Positions 55,365 through 63,946 of a stretch of DNA of 64,000 nt are shown here, one piece after another. Position 1 is the stretch's first letter. Each line of letters starts with the position of its first letter. The notes beneath the pieces were generated by a model, which did no database searches, was not told where the DNA came from, and saw only the letters and a list, made by a program, of their open reading frames with translations. Source of the stretch: Noviherbaspirillum sp. Root189 (GTDB lineage Bacteria; Pseudomonadota; Gammaproteobacteria; Burkholderiales; Burkholderiaceae_D); the NCBI RefSeq assembly GCF_001428545.1, contig NZ_LMHZ01000017.1, positions 27,828 through 91,827 of the forward strand, read 5' to 3'. A program made the position numbers and the translations under genes.

Positions 55365-57260
55365 TTACACAGCCCAACAGGAACAGCCGAGTGCGCCGAA
55401 GAAGCCCTTGAGGTCCGAGGCCGGCACCTTCGAGGCCCAGGCACGCGCGTGCTCGTGGCCATGCAGGCCGCAAGCGCTGGCGCAACCGCAGGAGGCGACC
55501 AACTGGTAGCCCGGCGGCTGCAGCGAGTTCCTGCCGGCGCCGTCCGGCTCGCCCCAGGCCCCGTAACCCTTGAAGGTGCGCGTGGGCGACCAGTCGGGCA
55601 TGGCTGGCGGCAGCGGCGTGTCGTCCAGCGGCGCGAAGTCGCCCGCGCCGTAGACCACGCGCCCGCCCACGACCGTGAGGTCTGAGGTCAGGAAAGAAAT
55701 CTCGTCTTCGGGCACGCCGAAGTAGTCCTTGCTCGGCATGATCAGGTCGGCGAACTGGCCTGCCTGGATGCGTCCGCGCTTGCCTTCCTCGTTGGAGAAC
55801 CAGGCCACGTTCTCGGTCCACATGCGCAACGCGGTCTCGCGATCGATCAGCTTGTGCCGCGGATAGAGCTGCAGGCCGCCCACGGTCTTGCCGGTCACCA
55901 TCCACGACAGCGATACCCAGGGGTTGTAGGAAGCCACGCGGGTGGCGTCGGTGCCGGCCGAGACCTTCACGCCCTTGTCCAGGATGCGTGAGATCGGTGG
56001 GGTGGTTTCGGCAGCCCTCGCGCCGTAGCGCTCGACGAAGTATTCGCCCTGGTAGGCCATGCGGTGCTGCACGGCGATGCCGCCGCCGAGCGCGGCGATG
56101 CGGTCGATGGATCGGTCGGAAATGGTTTCGGCATGGTCGAAGAACCAGTTGATGCCGGCCAGCGGGGTGTCCCGGTCGACCTTTTCGAATACGTCGAGCG
56201 CGCGCGAGATGGTTTCGTCATAGGTGGCGTGCAGGCGCCAGGGCCACTTGTTCTGCGCCAGGATGCGCACCACTTCCTCCAGCTGGCCCTCCATTTCGGG
56301 CGGCATGTCGGGACGCGGCTGACGGAAGTCCTCGAAGTCGGCGGCCGAGAACACCAGCATCTCGCCGGCGCCGTTGTGGCGGAAGTAGTCGTCCCCCTGC
56401 TTGTACTTCACGCTGGAGGTCCACTTGAGGAAGTCCTCCTTCTCCTGCCCGGGCTTTTGCGTGAACAGGTTGTAGGCCAGGCGCACGGTCAGCTGGCCCT
56501 CGTCGGCCAGCTTCTGGATAACCGCATAGTCTTCCGGATAGTTCTGGAAGCCGCCGCCCGCGTCGATCACGCCGGTCACGCCCAGGCGGTTGAGTTCGCG
56601 CATGAAGTGGCGCGTGGAGTTGACCTGGTAGTCGAAGGGCAGCTTGGGGCCCTTGGCCAGGGTCGCGTAGAGAATCATGGCATTGGGCTTGGCCAGCAGC
56701 AGGCCGATCGGATTGCCGTTGCCGTCGCGCGTGATCTCGCCGCCCACCGGATCGGGCGTATCCCTGGTGTAGCCGACGGCGCGCAGGGCCGCGCCATTGA
56801 GCAGGGCGCGGTCGTAGAGGTGCAGCAGGAACACCGGCGTGTCCGGCGCGATGGCGTTGATCTCGTCTAGGGTGGGCAGGCGCTTCTCGACGAACTGGTG
56901 CTCGGTGAAGCCGCCAACCACGCGCACCCATTGCGGCGCGGGCGTGATGGCAACCTGGCGCTTGAGCATGTCGAGCGCATCAGCCAGCGAACGCACGCCG
57001 TCCCATCGCAGTTCCAGGTTGTAGTTGAGGCCGCCGCGCACGACATGTGTGTGGTTGTCGAACAGGCCGGGCAAGACGTGCCGGCGCCTGAGGTCGACGA
57101 GCTTCGTTGCGGGACCGGCCAGGGCCAGGATGTCCTGGTCCGCGCCGACGGCCAGGAACTTGCCGTCCTTGACTGCGACGGCGCTGGCGATGGGATTGGC
57201 GCGATCGAGGGTGGTGATCTGGCCATTGTGGAAGACGATATCGGGAATGGAATCGGCCAC
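55365..57260 (-). CDS. YtcJ-like metal-dependent amidohydrolase with Cys-rich tail
   Basis: A 631-residue TIM-barrel hydrolase of the amidohydrolase_3 type. Metal ligands are seen in LPGLFDNHTHVVRGG (HxH), WRLHATYDETI, WFFDHAETISD and the closing Asp in KVSAGTDATRVASY. Start GTG at 57260 has AGGAG eight bases upstream. The last 40 residues hold clustered Cys and His (SCGCASACGLHGHEHARAW, GCSCW), an unusual extension that could bind metal. It follows the XapX gene and precedes the exporter by 10 bp. Substrate unknown. Confidence 0.87.
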   Translation of the reverse strand: MADSIPDIVFHNGQITTLDRANPIASAVAVKDGKFLAVGADQDILALAGPATKLVDLRRRHVLPGLFDNHTHVVRGGLNYNLELRWDGVRSLADALDMLKRQVAITPAPQWVRVVGGFTEHQFVEKRLPTLDEINAIAPDTPVFLLHLYDRALLNGAALRAVGYTRDTPDPVGGEITRDGNGNPIGLLLAKPNAMILYATLAKGPKLPFDYQVNSTRHFMRELNRLGVTGVIDAGGGFQNYPEDYAVIQKLADEGQLTVRLAYNLFTQKPGQEKEDFLKWTSSVKYKQGDDYFRHNGAGEMLVFSAADFEDFRQPRPDMPPEMEGQLEEVVRILAQNKWPWRLHATYDETISRALDVFEKVDRDTPLAGINWFFDHAETISDRSIDRIAALGGGIAVQHRMAYQGEYFVERYGARAAETTPPISRILDKGVKVSAGTDATRVASYNPWVSLSWMVTGKTVGGLQLYPRHKLIDRETALRMWTENVAWFSNEEGKRGRIQAGQFADLIMPSKDYFGVPEDEISFLTSDLTVVGGRVVYGAGDFAPLDDTPLPPAMPDWSPTRTFKGYGAWGEPDGAGRNSLQPPGYQLVASCGCASACGLHGHEHARAWASKVPASDLKGFFGALGCSCWAV

Positions 57261-57345
57261 GGTGGACTCTCCTTTCAAGCACTTCGGCGATGGCGTTGCG
57301 TCCTCCGGGCCATGCTGGCGGACGTACTTCAGGATAGGACGTTAT

Positions 57346-57618
57346 TCAGATCCGGTCTGTTTTATCCGTCTGCTGTCCGGCATGCCGGCCGGGCAACTGG
57401 CCGAACAGATGGCTGACGGTATGTTCCTTGTCGCAGGCGCTGGCGAACGGGGTTCCGCCAAGCAATTGCTTGCCGACCGGGATGATCTGTTCACCCACGA
57501 GAATGCCGAGCAGCCCCACCAGGGCGACCAGGGGCGGCGCGGGCGAGCGTACGTTGAGCAGGCTGTAGATGATGCCGACCAGCAAGCCGGCGCCTAGGGA
57601 AAGGGCGTAGATTTTCAT
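57346..57618 (-). CDS. XapX (DUF1427) domain protein
   Basis: A 90-residue protein with two hydrophobic segments (LSLGAGLLVGIIYSLLNVRS, LVALVGLLGILVGEQIIPVG) forming the XapX domain, then a soluble tail of about 35 residues. GAGG precedes the start. The function of the domain is unknown; it recurs beside isochorismatase-like and amidohydrolase genes, as here. Confidence 0.85.
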   Translation of the reverse strand: MKIYALSLGAGLLVGIIYSLLNVRSPAPPLVALVGLLGILVGEQIIPVGKQLLGGTPFASACDKEHTVSHLFGQLPGRHAGQQTDKTDRI

Positions 57619-57697
57619 GGTTCACCTCGATTCACGGCCATGTATGGCTGTTCCCCCAGCAGGCGCCGAGGGGATTGCAAGGAGAGCTTGCCTGGGC

Positions 57698-58381
57698 TTA
57701 CTTGGCCGGGTTCGGGCCGACGCGCTCGCCGTGCTTCACGCGCTCGGGCGACTTGTGGACCATGGTATAGGCATAGTCCACACCCATGCCGTATGCGCCG
57801 GAATGTTCCGTGACGATCTCGATCACCTCGTTGTACGTTTCCTTGCGCGCCCAGTCGCGCTGCCATTCGAGCATCACCTGCTGCCAAGTCACCGGCACGA
57901 TGCCGGCCTGCACCATGCGGTCCATGGCGTACTTGTGCGCATCGATGGAGGTGCCGCCGGAGGCATCGGCCACCATGTAGATTTCGTAGCCGCCTTCCAG
58001 CGCGGCGCAGAGCGCGAAGGTCGTGTTGCAGACTTCCGTCCACAGGCCCGAGACGATGACCTTCTTGCGGCCGTTGGCGGCCAGCGCATCGCGCACGTTC
58101 TGGTCGTCCCAGGAGTTCATCGAGGTGCGCTCCAGGATCTTGTGCTGGGGGAATACGGCCAGCAGTTCGGGATAGGTGTGGCCAGAGAAGCTTTCGGTCT
58201 CGACGGTGGTGATGGTGGTCGGGATGTTGAATGCTTTCGCTGCCTTGGCCAGCGCCACGACGTTGTTCTTCAGTACCTGGCGATCGATCGACTGCACGCC
58301 GAAAGCCATCTGCGGCTGCTGGTCGATGAAGATGATCTGGCTGTTCTGCGGTGTCAGGACTTCGAGATACTTTTTGGACAT
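57698..58381 (-). CDS. Isochorismatase-family cysteine hydrolase (YcaC-like)
   Basis: A 227-residue hydrolase. The catalytic Asp is Asp20 (IIFIDQQPQMAFG), Lys is probably in HKILERTSMNSWDD, and the nucleophile is Cys118 in SGLWTEVCNTTFALC. All three fit the YcaC subgroup, which acts on unknown amides or esters. GGAGGAG precedes ATG at 58381. Second gene of the operon, between pirin and XapX. Confidence 0.88.
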   Translation of the reverse strand: MSKKYLEVLTPQNSQIIFIDQQPQMAFGVQSIDRQVLKNNVVALAKAAKAFNIPTTITTVETESFSGHTYPELLAVFPQHKILERTSMNSWDDQNVRDALAANGRKKVIVSGLWTEVCNTTFALCAALEGGYEIYMVADASGGTSIDAHKYAMDRMVQAGIVPVTWQQVMLEWQRDWARKETYNEVIEIVTEHSGAYGMGVDYAYTMVHKSPERVKHGERVGPNPAK

Positions 58382-58537
58382 ACTAATTCTCCTCCGATGA
58401 TGGGAATGGGTTGAAAGAAGCGGCGTGCATTGCTGTTCGTGTTGCATTCGTACCGATGCGGCTGCTGCGGGAGCAACCGGCCCGGGCCTTGCGCGGAGGA
58501 CGCCGCAAAACCTCCCCGCGTATTTCTGTCTGCTGGA

Positions 58538-59242
58538 TCAGGCAGGCGCGTCCACCAGTATCAGCTCGGCATCCTCGCTGGCGATGACACGGATCAACGC
58601 CTCGTCGCTGATGGCCGCGCCGTCGCGTGCATTCAGCGCCACACCGTTGACCTCGACCTTGCCCTCGGCCGGCACCAGGTAGCCGTAGCGCCCGGCGCCG
58701 GAGAAGCGGTACTCGGCGGTCTCCCCTGCCTTCAGCGTGGCGCCCAGCACCCGCGCGTCGGCACGGATCGGCAGCGCATCCTCGTCACCCCGGATGCCGC
58801 TGGCCAGGGCCACGAACTTGCCGGAACGGTCGTCCCCCGGAAAAGGCTTGGATCCCCAGGACGGCGGCTCGCCGCGCCGGTCCGGGAATATCCAGATCTG
58901 GAAGATCCGTGTAATACCTGGCTCCGTGTTGTGCTCGGCATGGCGGATGCCCGTGCCTGCGCTCATCACCTGCACGTCGCCGGCCACGGTGCGGCCCTTG
59001 TTGCCCAGGTTGTCCTGGTGGGTGATCGCGCCTTCGCGCACGTAGGTAATGATTTCCATGTCGGCATGCGGATGCGGCGGAAAGCCCGTGCCCGGCTCGA
59101 TGGTGTCGTCGTTCCAGACCCGTAGCGCGCCCCAGTGCACGCGATCGGGATCGTGATATCCGGCGAAGGAAAAGTGATGCTTGGCATCCAGCCAGCCATG
59201 GCGGGCTCCACCGAGGCTTTCGAAAGGACGGCGTTCAATCAT
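58538..59242 (-). CDS. Pirin-family cupin protein (YhhW-like)
   Basis: A 234-residue bicupin. The metal site is in PPHPHADMEIITYVREGAIT (HxH), with further His and Glu in GIRHAEHNTEPG. E. coli YhhW has quercetin 2,3-dioxygenase activity; other pirins are redox sensors. The C-terminal cupin starts around residue 145. First gene of the GC-rich minus-strand operon, divergent from a LysR gene. Confidence 0.92.
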   Translation of the reverse strand: MIERRPFESLGGARHGWLDAKHHFSFAGYHDPDRVHWGALRVWNDDTIEPGTGFPPHPHADMEIITYVREGAITHQDNLGNKGRTVAGDVQVMSAGTGIRHAEHNTEPGITRIFQIWIFPDRRGEPPSWGSKPFPGDDRSGKFVALASGIRGDEDALPIRADARVLGATLKAGETAEYRFSGAGRYGYLVPAEGKVEVNGVALNARDGAAISDEALIRVIASEDAELILVDAPA

Positions 59243-59289
59243 GACGTTCTCCTGTGTGGTCTATTTGCGATGGATTCAGTTTAGGTCTT

Positions 59290-59335
59290 TTCCATCATGT
59301 GGAGAATCGAAGGAATGGAATCTCATCCTTTCCAT
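59290..59335. promoter_or_regulatory. Two dyads in the pirin/LysR intergenic region
   Basis: ATGGAA at 59315-59320 is mirrored by TTCCAT at 59330-59335. A second, weaker dyad (TTCCA, TGGAGAA) spans 59290-59306 and shares the same half-site. Both lie between the divergent promoters and fit LysR recognition and activation sites. Confidence 0.5.
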
Positions 59336-59419
59336 TTTTGATTGGATTGGCATATGCTCCCTATCTCATGCCGGGGACGCTCCCGTCATGCATTGACTTG
59401 CATTATTTTCAGAAGACAC

Positions 59420-60346
59420 ATGAAAACACTACCGGACCTGGAAGCCTGGGCCATCTTCGCCAAAGTCGCCGAGACTGGCTCCTTCGCCCGTACCGCGGCC
59501 GAGCTTTCGCTGTCGCAGGCCACGGTGTCGAAGGCTATTACCCGCCTGGAGGCGCGCATGAAGACCATGCTGTTTCATCGCACTTCGCGGCGCATGTCCT
59601 TGACTGAAAGCGGCTACGCCGCCCTGGAGAGGGCCTCGCGCATCCTGGAGGATGGCGAGGCGGTGGAGGCTGAGATTGCCGAACAGTCCTCGAGCCTGCG
59701 GGGCCTGGTCCGGCTCGCGGCGCCGATGTCGTTCGGCATCACGCGGTTGGCGCCGATGTTGCCGGGCTTCATGGAAGCCCATCCCGAGGTGGCGCTGGAC
59801 GTGCAGTTCGACGACAAGATGGTGGACCTGGTGGGCGACCGCTACGATCTGGCGCTGCGCATCTCCAATCTGGTCGATTCCAGCTTGCTGGCGCGACGCC
59901 TATGCACGGTGCGCCTCCTGTTGGTCGGCGCGCCCGGCTACTTCGAGCGCCACGGGCGCCCGCAGCATCCGCGCGACCTGGTCAACCACCGCATCCTGCA
60001 GTACATCTATACGCGCGGGGGAACGAGTTGGCGCTTCCGCCACAAGCGGCACGGCGAGTTCTCCCAGGCCGTTCCGGCGCGCCTGTTCGTCAATAATGCC
60101 GAAGCGCTGGAGCCCGCCCTGCGCGCCGGCCTGGGGCTGGCGCTGCAGCCGGAGTTCCTGGCCTGGCAGGACCTGCAGTCCGGCGTGCTGGAGACGGCCA
60201 TGGACGACTGGCAGGTGGAGCCGATCTCGCTGCACATCGTCACGCCGCCGGGGCGCAGGCGTCCCGCGCGCGTGCAGGCCCTGATCGACTACCTGGCCGA
60301 GCGCCTGGCCAGCGAACCTTGGACATACGACACGAGAATGCCGTGA
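59420..60346 (+). CDS. LysR family transcriptional regulator
   Basis: A 308-residue regulator of the CrgA/DsdC-like type. The helix-turn-helix is WAIFAKVAETGSFARTAAEL, SQATVSKAITRLEARMKTML, FHRTSRRMSLTESG; the effector domain follows (LRGLVRLAAPMSFGITRLAP). ATG at 59420 matches the family start better than the extended frame from 59342. It is divergent from the pirin operon and probably controls it. Confidence 0.92.
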   Translation: MKTLPDLEAWAIFAKVAETGSFARTAAELSLSQATVSKAITRLEARMKTMLFHRTSRRMSLTESGYAALERASRILEDGEAVEAEIAEQSSSLRGLVRLAAPMSFGITRLAPMLPGFMEAHPEVALDVQFDDKMVDLVGDRYDLALRISNLVDSSLLARRLCTVRLLLVGAPGYFERHGRPQHPRDLVNHRILQYIYTRGGTSWRFRHKRHGEFSQAVPARLFVNNAEALEPALRAGLGLALQPEFLAWQDLQSGVLETAMDDWQVEPISLHIVTPPGRRRPARVQALIDYLAERLASEPWTYDTRMP

Positions 60347-60508
60347 ATAGATTTTCACAGAATCGAATTTCTTAACCAACGCACCAGGAAGTCGTACCGT
60401 AGTGCGTGCTCATGCTCGCGCACTTCGCTTCACTCGATTCATGGCGCGCGTGCTGTCATTCGCTTTGCCCAAAACAGAAGCAATGTAAAGAATGCTTGAC
60501 TGGGACAA

Positions 60509-60727
60509 TTACCGGGCCGGATGCCCCATTGCCACCAGCTCGCGCATCCGGTAACGCGCGCTGCCGCAAGCGTTCATCCCGATCAGACACGGTTGCAGCT
60601 TGATAAAATATTCCAGCATCTTCGACCGGTCCAGCTTCTTGCACAATACCGCTTTCCCGTGGCCATCTATGCCATGAATTTGAAACACGTTCCTTGCGAG
60701 ATCGATGCCAACAGTAGCAATCTTCAC
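60509..60727 (-). pseudogene. IS110-family transposase, N-terminal remnant
   Basis: A 72-codon frame starting GTG at 60727: KIATVGIDLARNVFQIHGID, GHGKAVLCKKLDRSKMLEYF. This is the DEDD N-terminus of IS110 transposases, which are normally about 340 residues. It ends with a stop after VAMGHPAR. The catalytic motif GIDLARNVFQ is kept, but the rest is missing. Confidence 0.75.
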
Positions 60728-60794
60728 GGTGGAATGTAAGCCTAGTCGAGCAATTCCTTGGGCAAATTGACAATAAAATCGGTCAGCCCCTTCG

Positions 60795-60985
60795 TTCCTT
60801 GTCCCGGGCTCAAGTGCTTTACCATCGCAGCCGACGCTCGTGCGGCAGCATGAAACTGCACGTCGACTCGGAGTGCCGGTGGCGACGCTTGGCAACTGGG
60901 TGCGAAGGCAACGGAAGGGACAGCAGCCCACCCAGGCAGATGCGGCCACAGCACCAAAGCGCCCAGTGAGCGAACTTGAGGCGGA
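60795..60985 (+). pseudogene. IS3-family OrfA remnant
   Basis: The plus-strand frame VRQHETARRLGVPVATLGNW, VRRQRKGQQ, VSELEAE resembles the helix-turn-helix and leucine-zipper start of IS3 OrfA. The likeness ends abruptly at ELEAE. No OrfB follows. Confidence 0.6.
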
Positions 60986-61045
60986 GGATGGCCTACGGTG
61001 GCCGACTTGTTTAAAACTATCAATAGCCAACGTTTTCCGTCATGA

Positions 61046-61387
61046 TTATTCCTTTTTATCTTCCTTTACAACGACAACTTCGATGCCGAAGCAGGGGGTT
61101 GATTCGCCGAATAGGTAATCATGCAAAAGCTCCCGCACCTCTTCATTCAACGGATTTTCGTCCATACGGAGTAGACGTGCATGCAGCACTTCGTCACCAT
61201 TGACTTCAGCCTCTTGTTGCGCTTGGCTGACTAGCCACTGATCATAGAGTGTGAGCTGTCGGCTACTTTCTATGAGCGCATAAGGTGGCTCGGGAATGGT
61301 ACGACCGGAACATGTCAATATGAGGCCGTTCTTGCCGCTACGAACCTGATTTGATATAAACGATTTCGCCAAAGAAAATATTCTCAT
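61046..61387 (-). CDS. Hypothetical protein
   Basis: A 113-residue protein, unrecognised. The first half has LTCSGRTIPEPPYALIESSR; the middle is acidic and helical (WLVSQAQQEAEVNGDEVLHA); the end is FGIEVVVVKEDKKE. GGAG lies ten bases before the ATG. It stands next to IS debris and convergent with nothing obvious. Confidence 0.45.
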   Translation of the reverse strand: MRIFSLAKSFISNQVRSGKNGLILTCSGRTIPEPPYALIESSRQLTLYDQWLVSQAQQEAEVNGDEVLHARLLRMDENPLNEEVRELLHDYLFGESTPCFGIEVVVVKEDKKE

Positions 61388-61511
61388 ATCGACCTAGCTC
61401 CAATCATTAGGAGGGACATTCGGCGATTGACGGGTTTCGACGCTAACCAAACAGATGCACTGCCATCCCCAAGATGGGGCGCACTGCTCCATTTAAGGGA
61501 TTGCCGTTAAC

Positions 61512-62168
61512 TTAGAATTCCGTTTCAAGTTCGTCGATTTGTTCTGGTTCAACGAGTGCAGCAGCAGTCCATTCCTGCATTGCCGGTAATTCCAGAACGG
61601 TCTTGCAATACGCTTCCATTTCTCGATTCAACTCAACATGGTAGGTCATGAAGCGAGTCACCACCGGCGCATACATGGCATCCGCAAGTCCTGGGGTGCT
61701 GCCAAACAAAAACGGACCGCCATAGGTTGTTAGGCAATCCTTCCATATAGAGTCGATGCGGCCAATATCCGCCTGTGCCCGATCCCATATCTTGAAGTTC
61801 TCGAATCGACCTCTGATATTCATAGGTAGCGCAGAGCGAAGCGAAGTGAATCCCGAGTGCATTTCACCGCAAATGGCACGGCAATGCGTGCGCGCTCCTA
61901 AATCCGTAGGGATCAATTTTGCCTTCGGCCGGACTTCATTAAGGTATTCGCCGATAGCGAGCGTATCCCATACCTTCAGACCATTGTGAGTCAGGCAGGG
62001 AACGAGAATCGAGGGGGCAAGCAGTAGAATTTCAGCACGAACGGATGGATCGTCGAGCGAAACGATGTGTTCTTCGAAAGGCAATCCAGAAAATTTCATC
62101 ATGAGCCATCCACGCAGGGACCATGATGAATAGTTCTTGCTGCTGATCGTGAGGATTGTGCGCTCCAT
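61512..62168 (-). CDS. Glutathione S-transferase
   Basis: A 218-residue GST of the YfcF/maleylacetoacetate-isomerase-like type. The N-terminal thioredoxin fold starts LTISSKNYSSWSLRGWLMMK, with a Ser pair where the catalytic Ser sits. The cis-Pro region reads LAPSILVPCLTHNGLKVWDT. The C-terminal helical domain begins near residue 85. GGAGG precedes ATG at 62168. It diverges from the PHA depolymerase gene. Confidence 0.88.
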   Translation of the reverse strand: MERTILTISSKNYSSWSLRGWLMMKFSGLPFEEHIVSLDDPSVRAEILLLAPSILVPCLTHNGLKVWDTLAIGEYLNEVRPKAKLIPTDLGARTHCRAICGEMHSGFTSLRSALPMNIRGRFENFKIWDRAQADIGRIDSIWKDCLTTYGGPFLFGSTPGLADAMYAPVVTRFMTYHVELNREMEAYCKTVLELPAMQEWTAAALVEPEQIDELETEF

Positions 62169-62284
62169 TTGCGACCTCCGTACGCATGACCTTTGGTAGA
62201 GGCCACGCAAGCAGCATGCCATCGTGGCGTGCTACTTGCTTCGCAGTGATGAATTGTTGTGTAACATAACAGTCTGGAGTGGCC

Positions 62285-63508
62285 ATGCAATATCATGTAT
62301 ATCAGGCACAGGCGGATTTCATTAAGAAGGTGCAACTTATCCTTCAGATGACGCATGCGAGCGTGACTAGTCCGTTGCTGCGTCAGCAGCAGATTGTCAA
62401 GCAAATTGGTGCACTTTCGGAAATTGTTTCCGCTGCACGCATTACCCATACGCGACCGAACTTCGGTATTGACCGCATTAGCGTTAATGATGGACATGGC
62501 ACACGCGATGTTGCAGTCCGTGAAGTACCCGCCCTGGTTTTACCATTTGGGACCTTGCTGCATTTTAGAAAGGAGTCGGTCGAGGCACAGCCACGGGTAT
62601 TAATTGTTGCACCGCTGTCAGGCCATTTCAGTACGCTCATGCGTGAGACCGTGCGGACAATGCTTGCCGATCATGATGTGTATGTCAGCGACTGGCATAA
62701 CGCCTGCAATGTGCCCCTTGCAAGCGGTGGATTTGATATGGAAGACTATGTCGACTACCTGATCCGCTATCTGACGTTGCTGGGTCCAGGTACACATATC
62801 GTAGCGGTCTGCCAGCCTTGTGTGGCTGCACTTTGTGCTACCGCCATTCTGGCCGAGGATGGCAATCCGGTGCAGCCTAGAACGTTGACGCTCATGGCCG
62901 GGCCGATCGATACGCGTATCAATCCAACTTCGGTGAACGAACTTGCCGTCAAGCGCCCTCTGCACTGGTTCGAGAAGAACCTGATTAGCACCGTCCCTTG
63001 TCGGTATCCCGGTGCGATGCGCCGTGTTTATCCTGGCTTTTTGCAACTGACAGCTTTCCTCAATATGAATCTGGAACGGCACCTCATGTCGTTCAACGAG
63101 TTGCACCGTGCTTTGCTTGAAGAGGACTCAGCGAAGGCAAATACGATCAGCCGTTTCTATAAGGAGTACTTTGCAGTTCTTGATCTATCGGCGGAATTCT
63201 ATTTGGAGACGGTACGGCTAGTTTTTCAGGAGCACGCACTGCCACGCGGGGAAATGATGTGGAAAGGAAGCCGCGTCGATCCGGCGGCAATCCACCATAC
63301 GGCCCTGTTGACGGTAGAGGGTGAGCGCGATGATATCTGTGGACTAGGGCAGACCATGGCGGCACATGATCTCTGCCGCAACATACCCACCCGTCTAAAA
63401 TTGCATCACATGCAGGTCGGAGCAGGGCACTACGGCGTGTTCAGTGGACGGCGTTGGGAGCAACAGATTTATCCGGCTGTGCGCAGTTTGATTTACTCAA
63501 GGCAGTGA
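62285..63508 (+). CDS. phaZ: Intracellular polyhydroxyalkanoate depolymerase
   Basis: A 407-residue enzyme that degrades stored poly-3-hydroxybutyrate. The catalytic Cys lies in AVCQPCVAALC (Cys179, second Cys of CxxC), as in the Ralstonia eutropha type. The Asp is in TVEGERDDICGLGQT and the His in MQVGAGHYGVFSGRRW. The N-terminal part is typical. GGAG six bases before ATG at 62285 fixes the start. No PHA synthase is in the window. Confidence 0.9.
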   Translation: MQYHVYQAQADFIKKVQLILQMTHASVTSPLLRQQQIVKQIGALSEIVSAARITHTRPNFGIDRISVNDGHGTRDVAVREVPALVLPFGTLLHFRKESVEAQPRVLIVAPLSGHFSTLMRETVRTMLADHDVYVSDWHNACNVPLASGGFDMEDYVDYLIRYLTLLGPGTHIVAVCQPCVAALCATAILAEDGNPVQPRTLTLMAGPIDTRINPTSVNELAVKRPLHWFEKNLISTVPCRYPGAMRRVYPGFLQLTAFLNMNLERHLMSFNELHRALLEEDSAKANTISRFYKEYFAVLDLSAEFYLETVRLVFQEHALPRGEMMWKGSRVDPAAIHHTALLTVEGERDDICGLGQTMAAHDLCRNIPTRLKLHHMQVGAGHYGVFSGRRWEQQIYPAVRSLIYSRQ

Positions 63509-63574
63509 AGTACCTAAAGCTAACAGGCCGCATAAGGGTGATGGGCACCTTAAAAGCTGGGGAAGTGCCTCCGT

Positions 63575-63946
63575 TTAGGTTACCAATCGCGCCTCATGCA
63601 GCCGGTGCAACGTGATTTTACGTACTTCAATCTTGCTCTGCTGTATATGTGAGCGCAGCATCGGGTTGCGACGCGCAAGTTTGGACGGCGGGCAGTCCGA
63701 CAGATCAGGCAAGTGAGATTCGCGTGTGTGGATGGTCAGCAGACCTTGGCGCCGGGCGAAAGCGAGCAAGCCGGCCACTGCAGGCACGCTATGCGCCAGT
63801 GGCGTGACATCGTTGCCGAGCGATTCGCCGAAACCGCCTTGTTCGATGAAATCCCTTTGCATATCGATGACGATAAGAGCTGTCGTTCGATAGGGAAAGC
63901 GGTAAGTGCAGGGTGCCGCATTCACGATGCATTCAGGTGTCGTCAT
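63575..63946 (-). pseudogene. Isochorismatase-like hydrolase, truncated and fused to foreign sequence
   Basis: The first 95 or so codons match cysteine hydrolases such as biuret or nicotinamidase-like enzymes: [51 protein letters not shown]. From about 63655 the sequence changes to [20 protein letters not shown], which looks like the start of a GntR-type regulator, and it stops soon after. The catalytic Cys region is absent. Deletion fusion is the likely cause. Confidence 0.6.

Noticed and set aside
53783-55411. Long plus-strand open frame (542 codons) opposite the MFS exporter
   Set aside because: It is rich in Arg, Gln, Gly and His, as expected from antisense reading of GC-rich coding DNA, and matches no family.
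56064-56870. Plus-strand frame of 268 codons opposite the amidohydrolase
   Set aside because: Antisense of a clear gene in GC-rich DNA; biased composition and no ribosome site.
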